Positions 45,964-58,121 of a stretch of DNA of 64,000 nucleotides are shown here, in pieces. Below the pieces are notes generated by a model. That model was not told the DNA's origin. It ran no database searches and saw only the letters and a program-made list of their open reading frames with translations. The DNA is from Clitopilus passeckerianus (Eukaryota; Basidiomycota; Agaricomycetes; Agaricales; Entolomataceae), in contig CALYLX010000140.1 in NCBI GenBank assembly GCA_944990035.1, forward strand, positions 186,001 through 250,000, written 5' to 3'. The position numbers and the translations under genes were made by a program. The stretch's first letter is position 1, and each line of letters starts with the position of its first letter.

Positions 45964-48190
45964 ATGGTTTTCACCGGTCGTACTTTTGTCTCCCTTCTCG
46001 CGGGTGCTTTGCTTTTTGCCGCGGATACTCTTGCGTTCGACAACTCAAGGTCTGATAATGTGAGTATCCGCCCATGATTTCCATTTTGCACGATTTCCTG
46101 ACACTCTCCCGCCAGGTTGCCGTCTACTATGGTCAGAACTCCTATGGTGCAACTCATGGCTCTGATACTGGTAACTGGCAGAAGAACTTGGCCACATACT
46201 GCCAGGTATGATTCAAGAGCTGATTCTGATGGTTGTCAATTCACCTCTCGCCACAGGACGACAGCATTGACGCCATCCCGCTCGCTTTTGTGAACGTCTT
46301 CTTCGGTGCTGGTGGTCTTCCCGAAATCAACATGGCAAATGTGAGGTTGTTGGTGTGCTTCCAGTGAACGCATATTGAACTGCCTTATAAAGACTTGCAA
46401 CCCCACTGACAGTGGTGCATTCCCTGGAACCGGCCTCGCCAACTGCCAATTCCTCGCCGCCGACATCAAGACCTGCCAGGCCAAGGGCAAGATTGTCACC
46501 CTCAGTCTTGGAGGTGCCACTGGCGCTGCATCCTTCAGCTCTGACGCTCAAGCCCAGACCTTCGCTGACACCGTTTGGAACCTTTTCCTTGGTGGATCCA
46601 GCTCAACTCGACCCTTTGGTGACGCTGTTCTTGATGGGTATAGAATCCACTTGCTTCTTGAGAGTGTATTTACCGATACCCTTACAGTGTCGATCTGGAT
46701 ATCGAAGGGGGTGGAAGCACTGGTTTCGCAGCGTTCGTTACCAGGATCAGGTCCCATGCCAATGGTGCTAGCAAGAAGTAAGCGAATTGCTTCTGAATGC
46801 TCCTCAGAGTTCTCATCATCTTCTTACAGGTACTACGTTACTGCTGCTCCCCAATGCCCCTACCCCGATGCATACCTCGGTGCTGTTCTGAACGCAGTCG
46901 CATTTGATGCCGTCTATGTTCAAGTAAGTCTGTCGCCCGCCTCACCGTAAACACGAGACTTAATGCCCCATACAGTGTACGTTTTGACCCTCTCCGATAA
47001 CCTCCCATGCTTGTGGCTTACTGATCTCTATCCCTTCCGCGACTTTGATGCTTTAGTGTGCGTTGTCGTTGCTTTCTCTCTTTTGAACTTTCGGCTCACA
47101 ACCTTACAGCGTACGTCCATCTACCACTGAAGAAACATTCTCATTTTGCTAATCTGCTACCCCCAGTACAACAACTATTGCGGCGTCCAAAACTACAACA
47201 ACCCTAACGTGAGTTATATTCTCATGCGAAGGGATCATCTTCTCACGAACTATAGGCTTGGAACTTCGGACAATGGTTCGCAATCCGCTGTTAGCCAACC
47301 CTCAGCCGCTTATTATTCATATAGGGACAACTGGGCAAAGACCGTCTCTCCCAACAAGAATGTTAAGATTTACATCGGTGCACCCGCCTCCTCCACCGCC
47401 GCTGGGTCTGGCTACGTTGACGTCAATACTCTCGGAAACATCGCTAAGGCAACAAAGGCACAATACTCCTCCTTCGGTGGTGTAATGCTCTGGGACGCCT
47501 CGCAGGCCTTTGGTTCGTGCAATAATTTCGGCCCAATATCCGTTCCTTGGACTCAATCATTTTCCAGCCAATGGCCGATTCGATCGTTCTATCAAGGCCT
47601 TGATCCAGGGCGGTTCCACCCCACCTCCCACCACCTCCAACCCGACAACGACGAAACCTACCACCACGACTACTACGACGAGCCACGGCAGCGGAAGCTG
47701 TGGTGGCGTTGCTGCCTGGTCATCTGGTGTTGCTGTACGTCACTAGAAGAATCTTCCATTGCACCCTCAGAACTGACCTCTCGATCCAGTACACTGGAGG
47801 CCAACAAGTCACCTACAAGTAAGTTGATAGCGCCCTCGCCGAAGCTCGAGATCTAACTTTCCGTAGTGGCCATCTCTGGACTGCCAAATGGTGGACCCAG
47901 GCCGGTGAGTTCCGAATTCCCCTTAAGCTTGTTCTTCTCTCCTCGCTAACAAACGTTCTGCAGATACCCCGGGAGGACAAGCCGGAGTTTGGACTGATAA
48001 CGGAGCCTGCAGTTCCAAGGTTGCTACTGCAGCAGCCTCTGCCAGTGCTACCGATACCAAGGCGAAGGTTACTCCAGCTGGTGCGGACAAGAATGCTTCG
48101 CCTGCGAAGTCTGCTGCTCCCGCCGCATCTGGATCATCACCAAAGGAGACCGGGTCCGTCAAGAACTCCCGCTTCTTCAAGCTCAATTAA
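45964..48190 (+). CDS. GH18 endochitinase with chitin-binding module
   Basis: A gene of about 17 exons; the product is about 465 aa. It has a signal peptide ([17 protein letters not shown]) and a GH18 class III barrel. [11 protein letters not shown] forms strand 1, and [12 protein letters not shown] holds the SxGG motif. The catalytic DxxDxDxE motif is [10 protein letters not shown], split by an intron after DG. Strands [10 protein letters not shown] and [13 protein letters not shown] follow, and [12 protein letters not shown] comes near the end. A Thr-rich linker leads to a CBM5/12-like chitin-binding module ([17 protein letters not shown]...WWTQADTPGG) and an Ala/Ser/Lys-rich tail. It would cut chitin at the cell surface or outside, in wall remodelling or attack on other fungi or insects. 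The Phe of the VQFYNN motif is encoded by three single-base exons (see 46924-47166). Confidence 0.92.
46924..47166 (+). other. Four consecutive introns enclosing three 1-nt exons
   Basis: After the codon CAA (46921-46923) come intron 46924-46975 (GTAAGT...CAG), base T at 46976, intron 46977-47056 (GTACGT...TAG), base T at 47057, intron 47058-47109 (GTGCGT...CAG), base C at 47110, and intron 47111-47166 (GTACGT...CAG). TAC AAC AAC TAT follows. The three bases spell TTC (Phe), exactly the residue expected between Gln and Tyr in the GH18 VQFYNN strand. Intron lengths (52, 80, 52 and 56 nt) and branch-like CTNAN strings are normal for this genome. Confidence 0.75.
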
Positions 48191-48535
48191 GTCAAGGGAA
48201 GGTTCTGGCAACCCAAATGTTCATGAAATGACGAATATTTATGACTTAAGAATTATCTACCAACAATCCTGTAGATTAAAGGATCAACATGTATGATTAC
48301 GCAGTTTGGAAATCTTTCGAATGCACATAAGATTCGACTTTAGGCGGACCGATCATGATCCAGAGCGGTTATCGTTTACAGTGTACAACCTTAAGACATA
48401 AGTACTCGGTCATGATTTCTCTCAACTTTGGTTAAATTGAACGCTCCAAGGGGTCGCATCTCCCGGCATTTAGAAAACGAGAAGACGATGTTATAGTATG
48501 GGTCGGAAGGTGTCCTGTGCAGAAAACACTAATAC

Positions 48536-49302
48536 TTAGGCGTCCTCCCGTCTGGTCCATTCCAACCAATGAGTCCCCCTCATCTCCCCTCGAACCTCTT
48601 CCGAATTCTCGATCGTTCGCGTGATTTTGAAACCAAATTTCTCCAAAACTTTGATGCTACCTGCATTACCCATAAGAATCGAAGCCTGAATACGATGCAC
48701 ATTCAATCTAGGAGTGCCCCATTGATCGAGAATCGTTCTTATCGTAGTAGACATTATTCCTTGCCCATGGTGAGAGGGGACAACATAATCTGAAGAGGAG
48801 AGGTGAAGTTTAGTGATACTGGATACTGAATAAAAATAAACGTACATGCAATATCCCACAGAATATCCGGATGTCCAGGTGGTTTCTTCGCATCTTCTTT
48901 CAGCACCCTTTCCCGCTCCTCATCGTCTTCAATCTCGTTTCTTTCCGATGGATATAGGCCGATGTAGCCTAGGTATTCGTCTCCGCCGTCGGCGTTGATC
49001 TTTCTAATTATCTTGAATGGGCATCCCGTTGCAGGCTCTGTGCTACTGTCTCCGAGGCTCTGGAGGTGAGCCATAATTCCATCTGCTTCAGCTATCTGGC
49101 CCTCTAGCCATGAGACCCCATGTTCTGGAAGATAGGGATGGGGAGGTCCGGTCATCCAGTGAAAAACTTTCGGATCGTTGAGAGCTTTGACCACAGCACC
49201 GAGGTCGCTCATGCGAGGTGGCGTGATGATGATTTGGGAGTAAGGTTCAGGGAGTGAGAGGAATCCCTCGCCTGTCGTTGAATTGGTCTTCAGCAGACTC
49301 AT
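48536..49302 (-). CDS. GNAT-family N-acetyltransferase
   Basis: Two exons (from 49302, intron about 48784-48846, to the stop at 48536) give about 230 aa. The fold order is that of RimJ/RimL-like GNATs: an N-terminal FLSLPEPYSQIIITPPRMSD strand, KALNDPKVFHWM, a central YLGYIGL strand, and the acetyl-CoA loop YYVVPSHHGQGIMSTT (Q/RxxGxG/A-like). The distal block IQASILMGNAGSIKVLEKFGF is the usual NxxSxxxxEKxGF motif of the family. Fungal members acetylate small molecules or protein N-termini; the substrate is unknown. Confidence 0.88.
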
Positions 49303-50131
49303 GTCGTTCCAGATGGGTTCGCGTCCCGGAATTCGCCAGAATGGCCGAGTTTTGGATGAACCAAAGAAAGCGAGTCATTTTGCAGTGACTCCCCAAGTCT
49401 GGGGAACTCCACATTGTTCATTCAAAGATGGTTATCATTAATTAAACGGGGATCAGAAGGTTCCTATAACTGATAAGGAAGCACGAGGCCCTTCGTTCCG
49501 CGTCAGAGCTTTGAAGAGGTGAGCTTGGACGTCTTTCGTGCCGGCCTGTCGGTTCCGTGTTGAGCAATTATCGGCACCGGCCGGTGGAGCGCCATCCTTC
49601 AAAGGCAATAACCAGCGGAACGTACAATGCCTTTCGTCCAAACTTTCCCTAGTCATCGTCGAGGTCGTCATCCAATATTCCGGTCTACGTCAAGACGAGC
49701 CCCTCTTTTTATGAATACGAGAAGGCTCCCCATGATTAGAAAGCCTTTCTTGAAAAACTAGACCATGAACGCAAAAGAGGGGAACCTCAAGGATTGACGA
49801 GATCTCCGGTTTAGAATATTATCAGGGAGTTTTCTTGAGTATTTCCAACGATTCCAGGAGTTTCGCCCCTACAGAGAGCCCAAAGATCCTGGCTGAAGCA
49901 GTCAGCTGTACCCATGTCACTGGTCACACAGCGCCAGGATCGATTTCAGGAAGTAAACACGTCCTGGTAATTACCGGCTCATTGAGTCGTCCAGGACAGA
50001 CACATACGCAATACTGCTCATTCCAGCTCACCACTACGGCGGGCCAAGCACCATTTCTAGTAAAAATTCGAATATTAGACTTTTCAGGCGAGATGACCTC
50101 ACAAATGGCAACGAAAAAAAAAAAAAAACTA
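49303..50131. other. Intergenic; 15-A homopolymer at 50114-50128
   Basis: No independent gene is supported. The downstream frame is open through this stretch, including the A15 run (read as a Lys string), but the first family-like residues come only after the ATG at 50132. Confidence 0.4.
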
Positions 50132-51910
50132 ATGGACGCTCTCGTGGCCAAACTGCTGGATCTTCAGCCTCCTCCCAAAGCACGCCAGGCATATCAACAG
50201 TTCATGGACGACTCCTGGGAAACGTTAGTCAAGCCATGTATAGCTGAAAGATGGGGCAGGAAGGTTCTCGATGAGCAACTTCCCTCGGATGCAAAACCCG
50301 ATGCTGCGTTCAGGATGAAGGTAGCTCGAGATATGTTCAATGCTCTCCCCCGGGCAGAACGCGATCAAATCCCTCAGAAAGCTAAGGGCAAAGCAGCTTC
50401 AGCAAAGGCCGTCTACGAATCAGCTTTGAATGGACGCCTGTCAACTGAACCAGATGTAATGCAAAGGTTGGTGCAGTGGACAGACCTTTTTTTGTGCTTC
50501 ACGCTGTACAGTATGCTAATGGCATGTATCCATCCTTCGGAGGGCAATCCACAATATTCCGGAAATTCTAGATGCAACCATGATGTCCATCCAGCGAACT
50601 TACAAACTTTAAGGTTACTGTTATATACTGCGGGCCTGATCCTCATGACCGAAAAAAGGAGATCGCTCGATGGTATGCTGTAGTCATACCTCACCTTTTG
50701 AACATATCAATACTAACGTCGGCTTCCACCGCTACAGCGCAGTTTATGGAGCGGATCCACATCGGCCAGAACTCCCGCCTATTCATATTTCACAATACAA
50801 TCCGAAGTGTTTCAAAAAATTGATACGTCATCTTCAAAAGGTGGCCGAAGAATGTAGTGAGTTATGGGACCTCCTCGAAGAGCGAAGTTGGTCGACTGAT
50901 AACCTTAATAGATGCGCCTCACACTCCTGGTAACAAACAAGCTTCTAACCATCCGGGCGAGGTTGCTACACCTGAAGTCATAGACCTCACAGAATCGACC
51001 GTCCAGGAAATTGCTGCACCAAATGGTGTCGGCGGCGGCTCCGTGGATGTTCCCCGGGAAGTGGAGACGCCGGAAAGACCCCCTCCCGAACACCCAGAAC
51101 CAACATATACTTTTGATACAGAGAACTTCGTTAATGCCTCGCCAGCATTGGAGACACCGAAATCTCCACTCAGAGCCGGGATACAAGGTTGACTTGGGTG
51201 TACAATAAGACATCGAAGAGCGGGTCACCGATGTTCCTCGAGAAGTGGAGATGTCGAACTCACCCACTCCCTTGCGTTCAGAGCCGACAAACAAACTCGG
51301 GCTTGCTCGTTGGGACGACATCGAGAGAGTGGCGGAGGACTTGGACATTGGCCTGCCGTTTGAATTGGAATCAGGGCCACCTACGAGACCTGATAGTGGC
51401 AGCAGATCGGAGAAGGCAAAAGGGAAAGAACGAGAGAAGAAGAACATACCAGCAGATGGTGCTTTACAGACTCGACATGTCGATGGAATGTCCCCGCCAT
51501 CACCCCGCCCTCCTGTATTCGTGACTCTTGACGAGTGTCCGTCTCAACCAGAGCTTAATCTGGGTGCTGATGGTGCTTTACCTAACGGCGATCCAGCACC
51601 TGTCACCTCTCAGCCTCTGGAACCACTAGGACTCACCTCGATGGAAAACGCCTCTTCGGACTCATCAAATCTACCTCCACCATCCAAGCAACGGAAGCGT
51701 CGCAAAAACTCCGAGCAGGAGAAAGCCACTAGCTCGCTGGCAGGGAATGCATTGGCCGGAGGATCGACGCCATGCAATTCCTCTTCAGCCTCTACCTCTA
51801 ATGTAAACCCTCCCGCGCCAAAGAAGAGAAAACAGGCGCCGAAGGTAAAGAAGGATGGTGTCAAACGGGTGAAAGTGCGGAATATTTTTGAGCGTGGAAA
51901 ATGGTTTTAG
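50132..51910 (+). pseudogene. Agaricomycete hypothetical protein, probably frameshifted
   Basis: Family-like blocks are KARQAYQQFMDDSWETLVKP, FRMKVARDMFNALP, then (after an intron of about 75 nt) AIHNIPEILDATMMSIQ, VTVIYCGPDPHDRKKEIARW and AVYGADPHRPELPPIH. They end with QYNPKCFKKLIRHLQKVAEEC. This layout recurs in uncharacterised Agaricomycete proteins. Two breaks are visible. Around 50605 the frame must move by one base to link SIQRTY to NFKVTV. Near 51190 the frame runs into TGA and a second long frame (51245-51910, Pro/Ser/Lys-rich, ending KKRKQAPKVKKDG) begins. The tail is nuclear-protein-like. The gene is either a pseudogene or mis-sequenced. The Met at 50093 before the A15 run is another possible start. 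Confidence 0.5.
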
Positions 51911-52203
51911 ATGGAGATATCTGCTGACGGGCACAGCTACAGCTGTCATGACCCTTGAGGTCATTGGCAAGTATGCCTCAAAGTTGGGATTCATTGTATC
52001 TCTCAGCGGCTTAGTTGGGAGCTAATAGTGACGAAGCTTCTCAGGTTTTCAGGCTTTGTGTATTCGGTGCCTAATTGAACATGTTTGTATTTGCAGTTGA
52101 GACCGATCTAATACTCGTATATGTATGTACATCTTAATAGAAGAAAATGGCGGCCTGCCGCTCACCTGTTATGATGAAGTTGTATAAGTAACTCGTGGTC
52201 AGT

Positions 52204-54287
52204 CTACTCTCTCGGGAGATAAGCCTGTATAAAACGCTCGACATCGCCAATAGCGCTAGGTAACGCTCCATCCACTCCCGGCTCAGTACCAATCCACGTC
52301 TCTACGAGGCTTCTGCGCACACTCTGTACCCTCTTCTCCATCGCTGCCCGCTCGGTTTTGTCAAAGAAAAGCTTTTGCAAGACTCTCCTCGCTTCTCCCT
52401 GAACCGCCTCCACCGTACCCGTAGGGGTCACATCAAGACTCAGTCTGTGCTGCAATCCATGTCCGCGACGGACTTCGTTGAGTTCGTAGCCTACTTTGAG
52501 GGTTTGCTCGACGAGCATGGCGAAGATGGGTTGATCGGATATGAACGGCCACGATATCCTGAATTAAAGGCAAGTAAGTTCATGGCAGCGCCGAATCATG
52601 GAACGAACTTACATGGGTATACCGGCCGAGAGACTTTCATGTGTACCATTAGATCCGTTGTGGGTGAGGAAGGCACCAGTCGCCTGGTGAAGTGTCAGTA
52701 CAGGTGATCCTCCAAAAAAGGCATTCACTTACCGGGTGAGAGAGGATGAACTGCTGGGGAGCCCACTGGCAAACCAACTGGGTGGATGTCGATTCACGCA
52801 TTGCTTCTGGGAGTGTGACACCAGCTGGCGCAACGAGGATCTGAACCAATATCAGGATCGATCCGAGGATTGAGACAATGAGAGACTTCGTACCAAGGGA
52901 ATATCCAGCTCCTGGACAACCTTAATCCAAGCAATGAATTTCTCAGGCTCGGTAGGGCTGAAAAGGGAACCAAACGATATCTGCCAAATATTTCTTATGT
53001 CAGAAATATTACAAGGTGGAACAAGAGGAACGAACGCACATATAACAGGCTCTGAGGACCTCTGGTCTCGAGCACATTGTCGATAAACCGTTCTACTGTG
53101 AGAGCCACCTCAGATTGTGCGAGCTCCCCATCCTTGGCTTGGAGATCCGTAACATCGAGTGGCCCAACGGCGAAGAACTTCCCGTTGTTGCGTTTCTGAA
53201 GGAGCCTTGCAACACTCTGGCAACCTTTCGGTTCGACCACGTGTGAGGTAGAGGTAACGATACCGTCGCAACTTGCAAGTAGCCTACAAAAATGAGAAAG
53301 AGGTCAACTCCCTGAAACTCCGAGTCCAGCTCACCTCATACAGCCTAAGAGGAATTCTCCAAAGGGAATAATGTACGGTGGCTGGAGGTCACGACATGTT
53401 TGAGCCCATCCATAAAGTAGACAGCGAAGGTTTTTACCTCCTGCGGGTAGAGCTCATACCCAGACATTGTGGGCAGGTCTGGCATATAGATGGGTTCAGC
53501 GTTGATGGCTTCGCTCGAAGTCAAGAACTAGTGAAATAATGGTCGCGTCATCAGCTACTATGCCAATATGAAGCAATTGTTGGGGAGTCACCGACCTGGT
53601 CTGCAGCTTCTCCGAAGGAGATATTTTTCTCTTTCTCCAGAGCATGTATAGCATCCAAAGTTTGATCTAGGTTGTTCACTTTCTCCAAGATGGTGTAGAC
53701 CAGGTTCATTGACGCAGGGAACCAGAGAAGAAAAGAAACCGGTTGACGGGAAAGGCCTCGGATTAGTTGAGGTGCGGATGCAAAAAGCGCCTGAATATTG
53801 AAGGTTACATGATGTCAGGCGTGGCTTTTAGTCCCTCGCTCACCTCGGTTAAGAACACAGTTGGGTGTGGTATACTGTGTTCCTCGACAATTGAGGTATA
53901 GATAGGACCTAGCTCCAATTTGATTCCTTCGGGTGGAAAGACTGCGCCTTTCTCCAAGAATCGCAACCTATGATTCCAGGCGTGAGAGGATGATTGGTAA
54001 AGGGTCGACACTCTACTCTACCTCAGAGGGCCTTGGGACAAGAGTTCTTCGCTGGAGAAATGGCGGCTCCATTCCTTCTCGATGCGACTACCGAAACTTT
54101 TCGCAGTGATCACAGTGATGACGCCACCATGCCCGTTCTGCTCGAGGCGAGCAAGGAAACCTAGCATGGGGCGTATATGGCCTATCACTTGTTATTTGCG
54201 AACTTTGAAGAGCTTCGGTTGATACCTACCCCATGCTCCCATAACACATACCACAAGGTGAGCTTTCTGCTTGGGAGAGATAGCCAT
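52204..54287 (-). CDS. UDP-glycosyltransferase (GT1)
   Basis: A minus-strand gene of about nine exons from the ATG at 54287 (MAISPKQKAHLVVCVM) to the stop at 52204; the product is roughly 500 aa. The N-terminal acceptor domain contains WGHIRPMLGFLARLEQNGH, the usual GH(xx)P start. The C-terminal donor domain carries the PSPG-like box: VCQWAPQQFILSHP, then ATGAFLTHNGSNGTHESLS, then AGIPM and SWPFISDQPIFAML. These residues bind the UDP-sugar. It resembles basidiomycete GT1 enzymes that glycosylate lipids, sterols or xenobiotics; the acceptor is unknown. One point needs care: near 53345 the reading frame meets a stop unless a further intron is placed there. Confidence 0.85.
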
Positions 54288-55142
54288 CGAGGAGAAAGTT
54301 ATTCTTGGGCACTTGAACCGATGGGCTCGTTCTTTATAGGAAAAGGCCTGTCACTGAATGACGTGCCGTTACAGGCCGTGGTGCATGGGAGCTTCCCACC
54401 GATAAGGCAGACGAATTGCGGCTCAGTGACAGGATGTCGTTTTGACTTTGACAGCTATGATTCAGATCTATGAACGTTTTGTTCATATTTCAGGATGGGT
54501 TAAGCAGGTGAACTGAATAGGATGATCGACGCATTGACAGGGTACCATTTTCCTGGAAAGGTGGATCGTCGGCACCACTTGAGCATCGCTTCGGAATCAG
54601 CTGACGAGTTTTGATACACTCCGTGGATACCTGACAGGGCTGACGTTGAGCTGTTGAACAATAATTTAATTTCATCCATGCGATACGGCGAGAATTCTAG
54701 AAATCTTGTGCTGGGTAATTGAGTTGTAAATTAGGCTGCTGGCCACGAAAAGCCCCGAGTAAGGCCTATTTTTGATTCCGAGGAGCCCTGACCGAGCTTT
54801 AAGCTCTCGTACCACTTAGACTCGCTATTCGTGACGTCCAGAGCCTGGCAGACCCCTATAACCGACTCCGCTTTGGCTCGAAGGTGGGTCCAGAGAACAC
54901 CAAGGAATGATTGGCATGGTGGTGATAAACTATTGATGAAACGCCAGAGGGATCGCCATAAGCGGAGATGAAAATCAGGCGGAGTGTCGGCTGGAACAGA
55001 TGCCGCACTCGGCTTGATCCCCTCTCTGCTGACCATTTGTGAGGGCAGAACAGGGCTCAAATTTGTCGAGATTTCTATCAAGTGCAACGCGGCTCACAGG
55101 ATGTGCCTTGCCATCGAAAATCACAGCCTCGACGACTCCAGC
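54288..55142. other. Intergenic between UGT and SDR
   Basis: A minus-strand open frame of 118 codons (54731-55087) has no family resemblance and is probably chance. Otherwise nothing is seen apart from promoter sequence for the two divergent genes. Confidence 0.4.
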
Positions 55143-55149
55143 TATAAAA
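55143..55149 (+). promoter_or_regulatory. TATA box of SDR gene
   Basis: TATAAAA lies 51 bp before the ATG at 55194. Confidence 0.5.
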
Positions 55150-55193
55150 TGAACGCTTAGCCGCTGTCCAGCACACTTTCAACGTTGTTCATC

Positions 55194-56528
55194 ATGGCCA
55201 AGTTCACCTTCGGAAGCTTCATCTACGAGCAATACAGTTCTATTCCACCGGTCTCACCGGTTGACCTCACAGGAAGAACTGTAGTTGTGATTGGAGCTAA
55301 TTCAGGACTGGGTTATGAAGCATCTAAGCATTTTGCGAAGATGAATCCGGGGAAACTCATCCTGGGCTGCCGTGACTCGGAGAAAAGTAGGAACGCACTA
55401 AAGAGTGAGTTATACCCCCCTCCCACCATTGATCAGCGCAGTAGCTCATGTTAACCATTGCTTTTCAATAGAACTCAAAGAGACTACCGACTTCGAGAGG
55501 GTCGAGTTATGGACTATAGACCTCGCCAATTTTGACTCAGTGAAGGCATTTGCTGACCGATTCGGGAAAGAAGGCGAAAGATTGGACATCCTCCTTGAGA
55601 ACGCCGGGACATTACCTGCATCATGCTGGCATACCGAGGATGGTTGGGAATCAAGGTCAGTCGCCCTACATCTTCTCTCCGGAAACCTTCATTGACGTTG
55701 AACTCAGCCTGCAAGTCAACTGCCTTGCCCCTGCTCTTCTCGCCATCCTTCTCTTACCTTTCATGATTAAAACTGGAAAGACGCACAACGTGGTCCCTCG
55801 AATCACCATAGTCACAACCGACCTTCACATGCTGGCAAACATGGGCCAGGAGCTACTTCATAGCGGACATTTCCTCAAGACGTATGGCAGTAAAGAATAC
55901 TGTACCAAGGAGTGCGTCGAGAAATACTCACCACGCTGGCTATTATGCTGATCTCTATCCTATCAGAGTTATGCAAAAACGCTACAACGACACCAAACGT
56001 GAGTCGCCATCATCTTTCCTAGCCTTCCATACGTCCTGACTTGGCCTTTCTAGTCCTCGAGATCTACCTCGCCCGCTCCCTGACCTCCCGCCTCGGCCAC
56101 AGCACCACGTCTCCCATAATCAACACCGTCAACCCGGGCTTCTGCGATTCCGAGCTCCTTCGAGATTTTCGTTCCGCTGGCCTCATCGTCTGGTTATCAA
56201 CGCGCCTCTCCCAAATCCTGCTCGCCCGGAAGACTGAAGTGGGGTCAAGAACTCTGGTGCATGCTGCGACCGCTGGCGGGGGCAATGAGGATCAGATGAG
56301 AGGAGCGTATTTGAGTTCTTGTCAGATTGCGGAGGCGGGAGATAATGTCGTGCGCGAGGCTGGGAAGGATGCTGGTGAAGCTTATTGGGTGAGCTTGGAT
56401 CTGGTTTAGCGGCTTCGGTCTTGAGACTAACTTTCTTATTTCAACAGGCTGAACTTGTTTCTACCTTGGGAGAAGTTGATCCTCGAGTAAAGGATATCGT
56501 TGCTGAATACTTGTCTACGGTCCACTAG
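55194..56528 (+). CDS. Short-chain dehydrogenase/reductase
   Basis: Exons run from the ATG at 55194 to the stop at 56526-56528 with several short introns (one starts after NALK near 55405, the last near 56393); the product is about 340 aa. The Rossmann motif GANSGLGYEASKH (TGxxxGxG type) follows the strand VVVIGA. Next come LGCRDSEKSR, the DLANFDSV nucleotide-binding strand, and the LENAG motif (NAG). The active-site Tyr and Lys lie in RYNDTKL. After NTVNPGFCDSELLRDF the C-terminus is helical. The enzyme is an NAD(P)-dependent oxidoreductase of the retinol/WW-oxidoreductase-like fungal group. The substrate is unknown; the neighbouring glycosyltransferase may or may not act on the same metabolite. 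Confidence 0.88.
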
Positions 56529-56816
56529 TCAAATTTGGCTCTACGTTTTACCATACATCCGTGAACGCTTCGTGTATACGAGGACGAACGGCAGTATGTT
56601 GCAGAGGTTTTGTGTACAGTATGTGACATTGCTATTTGCACGGAGGAAATCGTTCCTCGACATGATATATTTCTGACCCGTCACGTAAACATACCCAGCG
56701 ACACTGGCCTATTCCTTTTCTATGTTCTTTGTTCATCTCAAACTACGACTGTAAGAAGCAATGCCAAAGTCCGAGTCGATTATATTCAAGCAACGTCAAT
56801 CAGGGCATCCAAACAC

Positions 56817-58121
56817 CTATTTTCTATCTCTTCTTTTCGACCCAGCTATACAAGGGAGTAAGATTAGCACAGCACAGAGCCGCCTTGAGAGCAAAAGAAC
56901 GTACATAAGCCACCAAGGAACGGAAAACAGTATTCCCTGCAGTCCATCCGCGATAATCCTCGTCTTCAAACCCCTACCTAACAGGCCTTTGACACCGTCA
57001 TCCGCCATGACAGCCTTCGCAGCATCTACATAGCCAATACGTGTCTCGTTGACTTGTCGGTAGGTCTTAACAACACGAAGAGAATTGGAGATACTATCAG
57101 AAACGACGGAAGCAACGAATCCTAGGAAAGCGCGTTGGAAGAGCTTGGTTACGAGGGTGTCGGGGAGAGGGAGATTCGCGTCTAGGAAGTGATATATACC
57201 GAGCCACTATGAAAGGAGGCTCCAACGTGAGATGGGTGCAGACAACACGGTTCTAGTAGGGACATACCGAATAGTGGCCGACAAATCTCGCAGCTTCCAT
57301 TGCAAAGGCGCCATACCATATCGTTCCAATTCCGTGTTCCCTGATCTAGAGCCCGGAAATTAGTTGGGAGTCTACCGTGCTCGCGAAACAGAGAAACAGA
57401 CTCTAGCTCGGAGGATCGCCAGGCCGTTTCTGCCCTGGACTTGCATGGTAGTCTTGACTGTATCGATCGGTGTCAGCACCATCCTGAGCGCGGCAGTGGC
57501 CAACAATGTGAAGGCGACCTTAACGACGAAAGGGAGACTCGTCATGTGGGTGTTAGACCACAGCAATTCGAGTGCGCCTGGGATTACGGTTGTGTTCCAA
57601 TATCGCGTTACGGGCCCTTGAACGACATAAGCTATAAGACCTTGATAGTATCGTGAACAGCCCCCGTTTTCGTAGAGTGTACGGATGGCTACTGAGGTAG
57701 AGGTGCCGTAGCGGTACTGGTAGCTGGTGACAGTCAGCAGTGGCTAAAAGGAAACACGTTAGGCTGGGATAACAAAACGTAGCATCAAACCTACCATGAG
57801 ACTGAGGACCTTCAAGACCATTTCTGTTGGCATGCAGAGCCAGAGCAAGTAAATCACGAATATGACCCGAATGGCGTAGAATATCCTCTGCCCAAGAGTC
57901 CGTGCTTTGGGTTGGTCCTGGTATTTCACAGATACATCTACGACCGCGTCCTCGCCATCCTGCAGTGCTTGGGCTTCAAGGTCGACTTCGTTATTCGCAG
58001 ATCTGGAAGCAGACTGCGAATCATAGGACTGGCCCGCTTCGGAGCCTGTCAACAGTGGTTGCCGTTCGCCGCGATCAGAGCTCCCTTCACCAGATATTGC
58101 TTTCGACGTCTCTGCCGTCAT
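56817..58121 (-). CDS. Mitochondrial-carrier-like protein
   Basis: A minus-strand gene of about five exons from the ATG at 58121 to the stop at 56817. The N-terminus is hydrophilic and acidic (SGEGSSDRGERQPLL), followed by a TM helix (IRVIFVIYLLWLCMPTEM). The middle includes YYQGLIAYVVQGPVTRYW and the carrier signature LTPIDTVKTTMQVQG (PxDxVK). Further helices are VGHYSWLGIYHFLD and FLGFVASVVSDSISNSLRVVKTYRQ, and the end is VKGLLGRGLKTRIIADGLQGI...WWLMYV. Only some of the three Px[DE]xx[KR] repeats are clear, so it is a divergent member. It is probably in a mitochondrial or other organelle membrane; the transported substrate is unknown. One intron uses a GTCTGT donor. Confidence 0.7.

Noticed and set aside
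50114..50128. A15 run as the tail of a retroposed sequence
   Set aside because: No reverse-transcriptase-type sequence, target-site duplication or processed gene copy is visible beside it.
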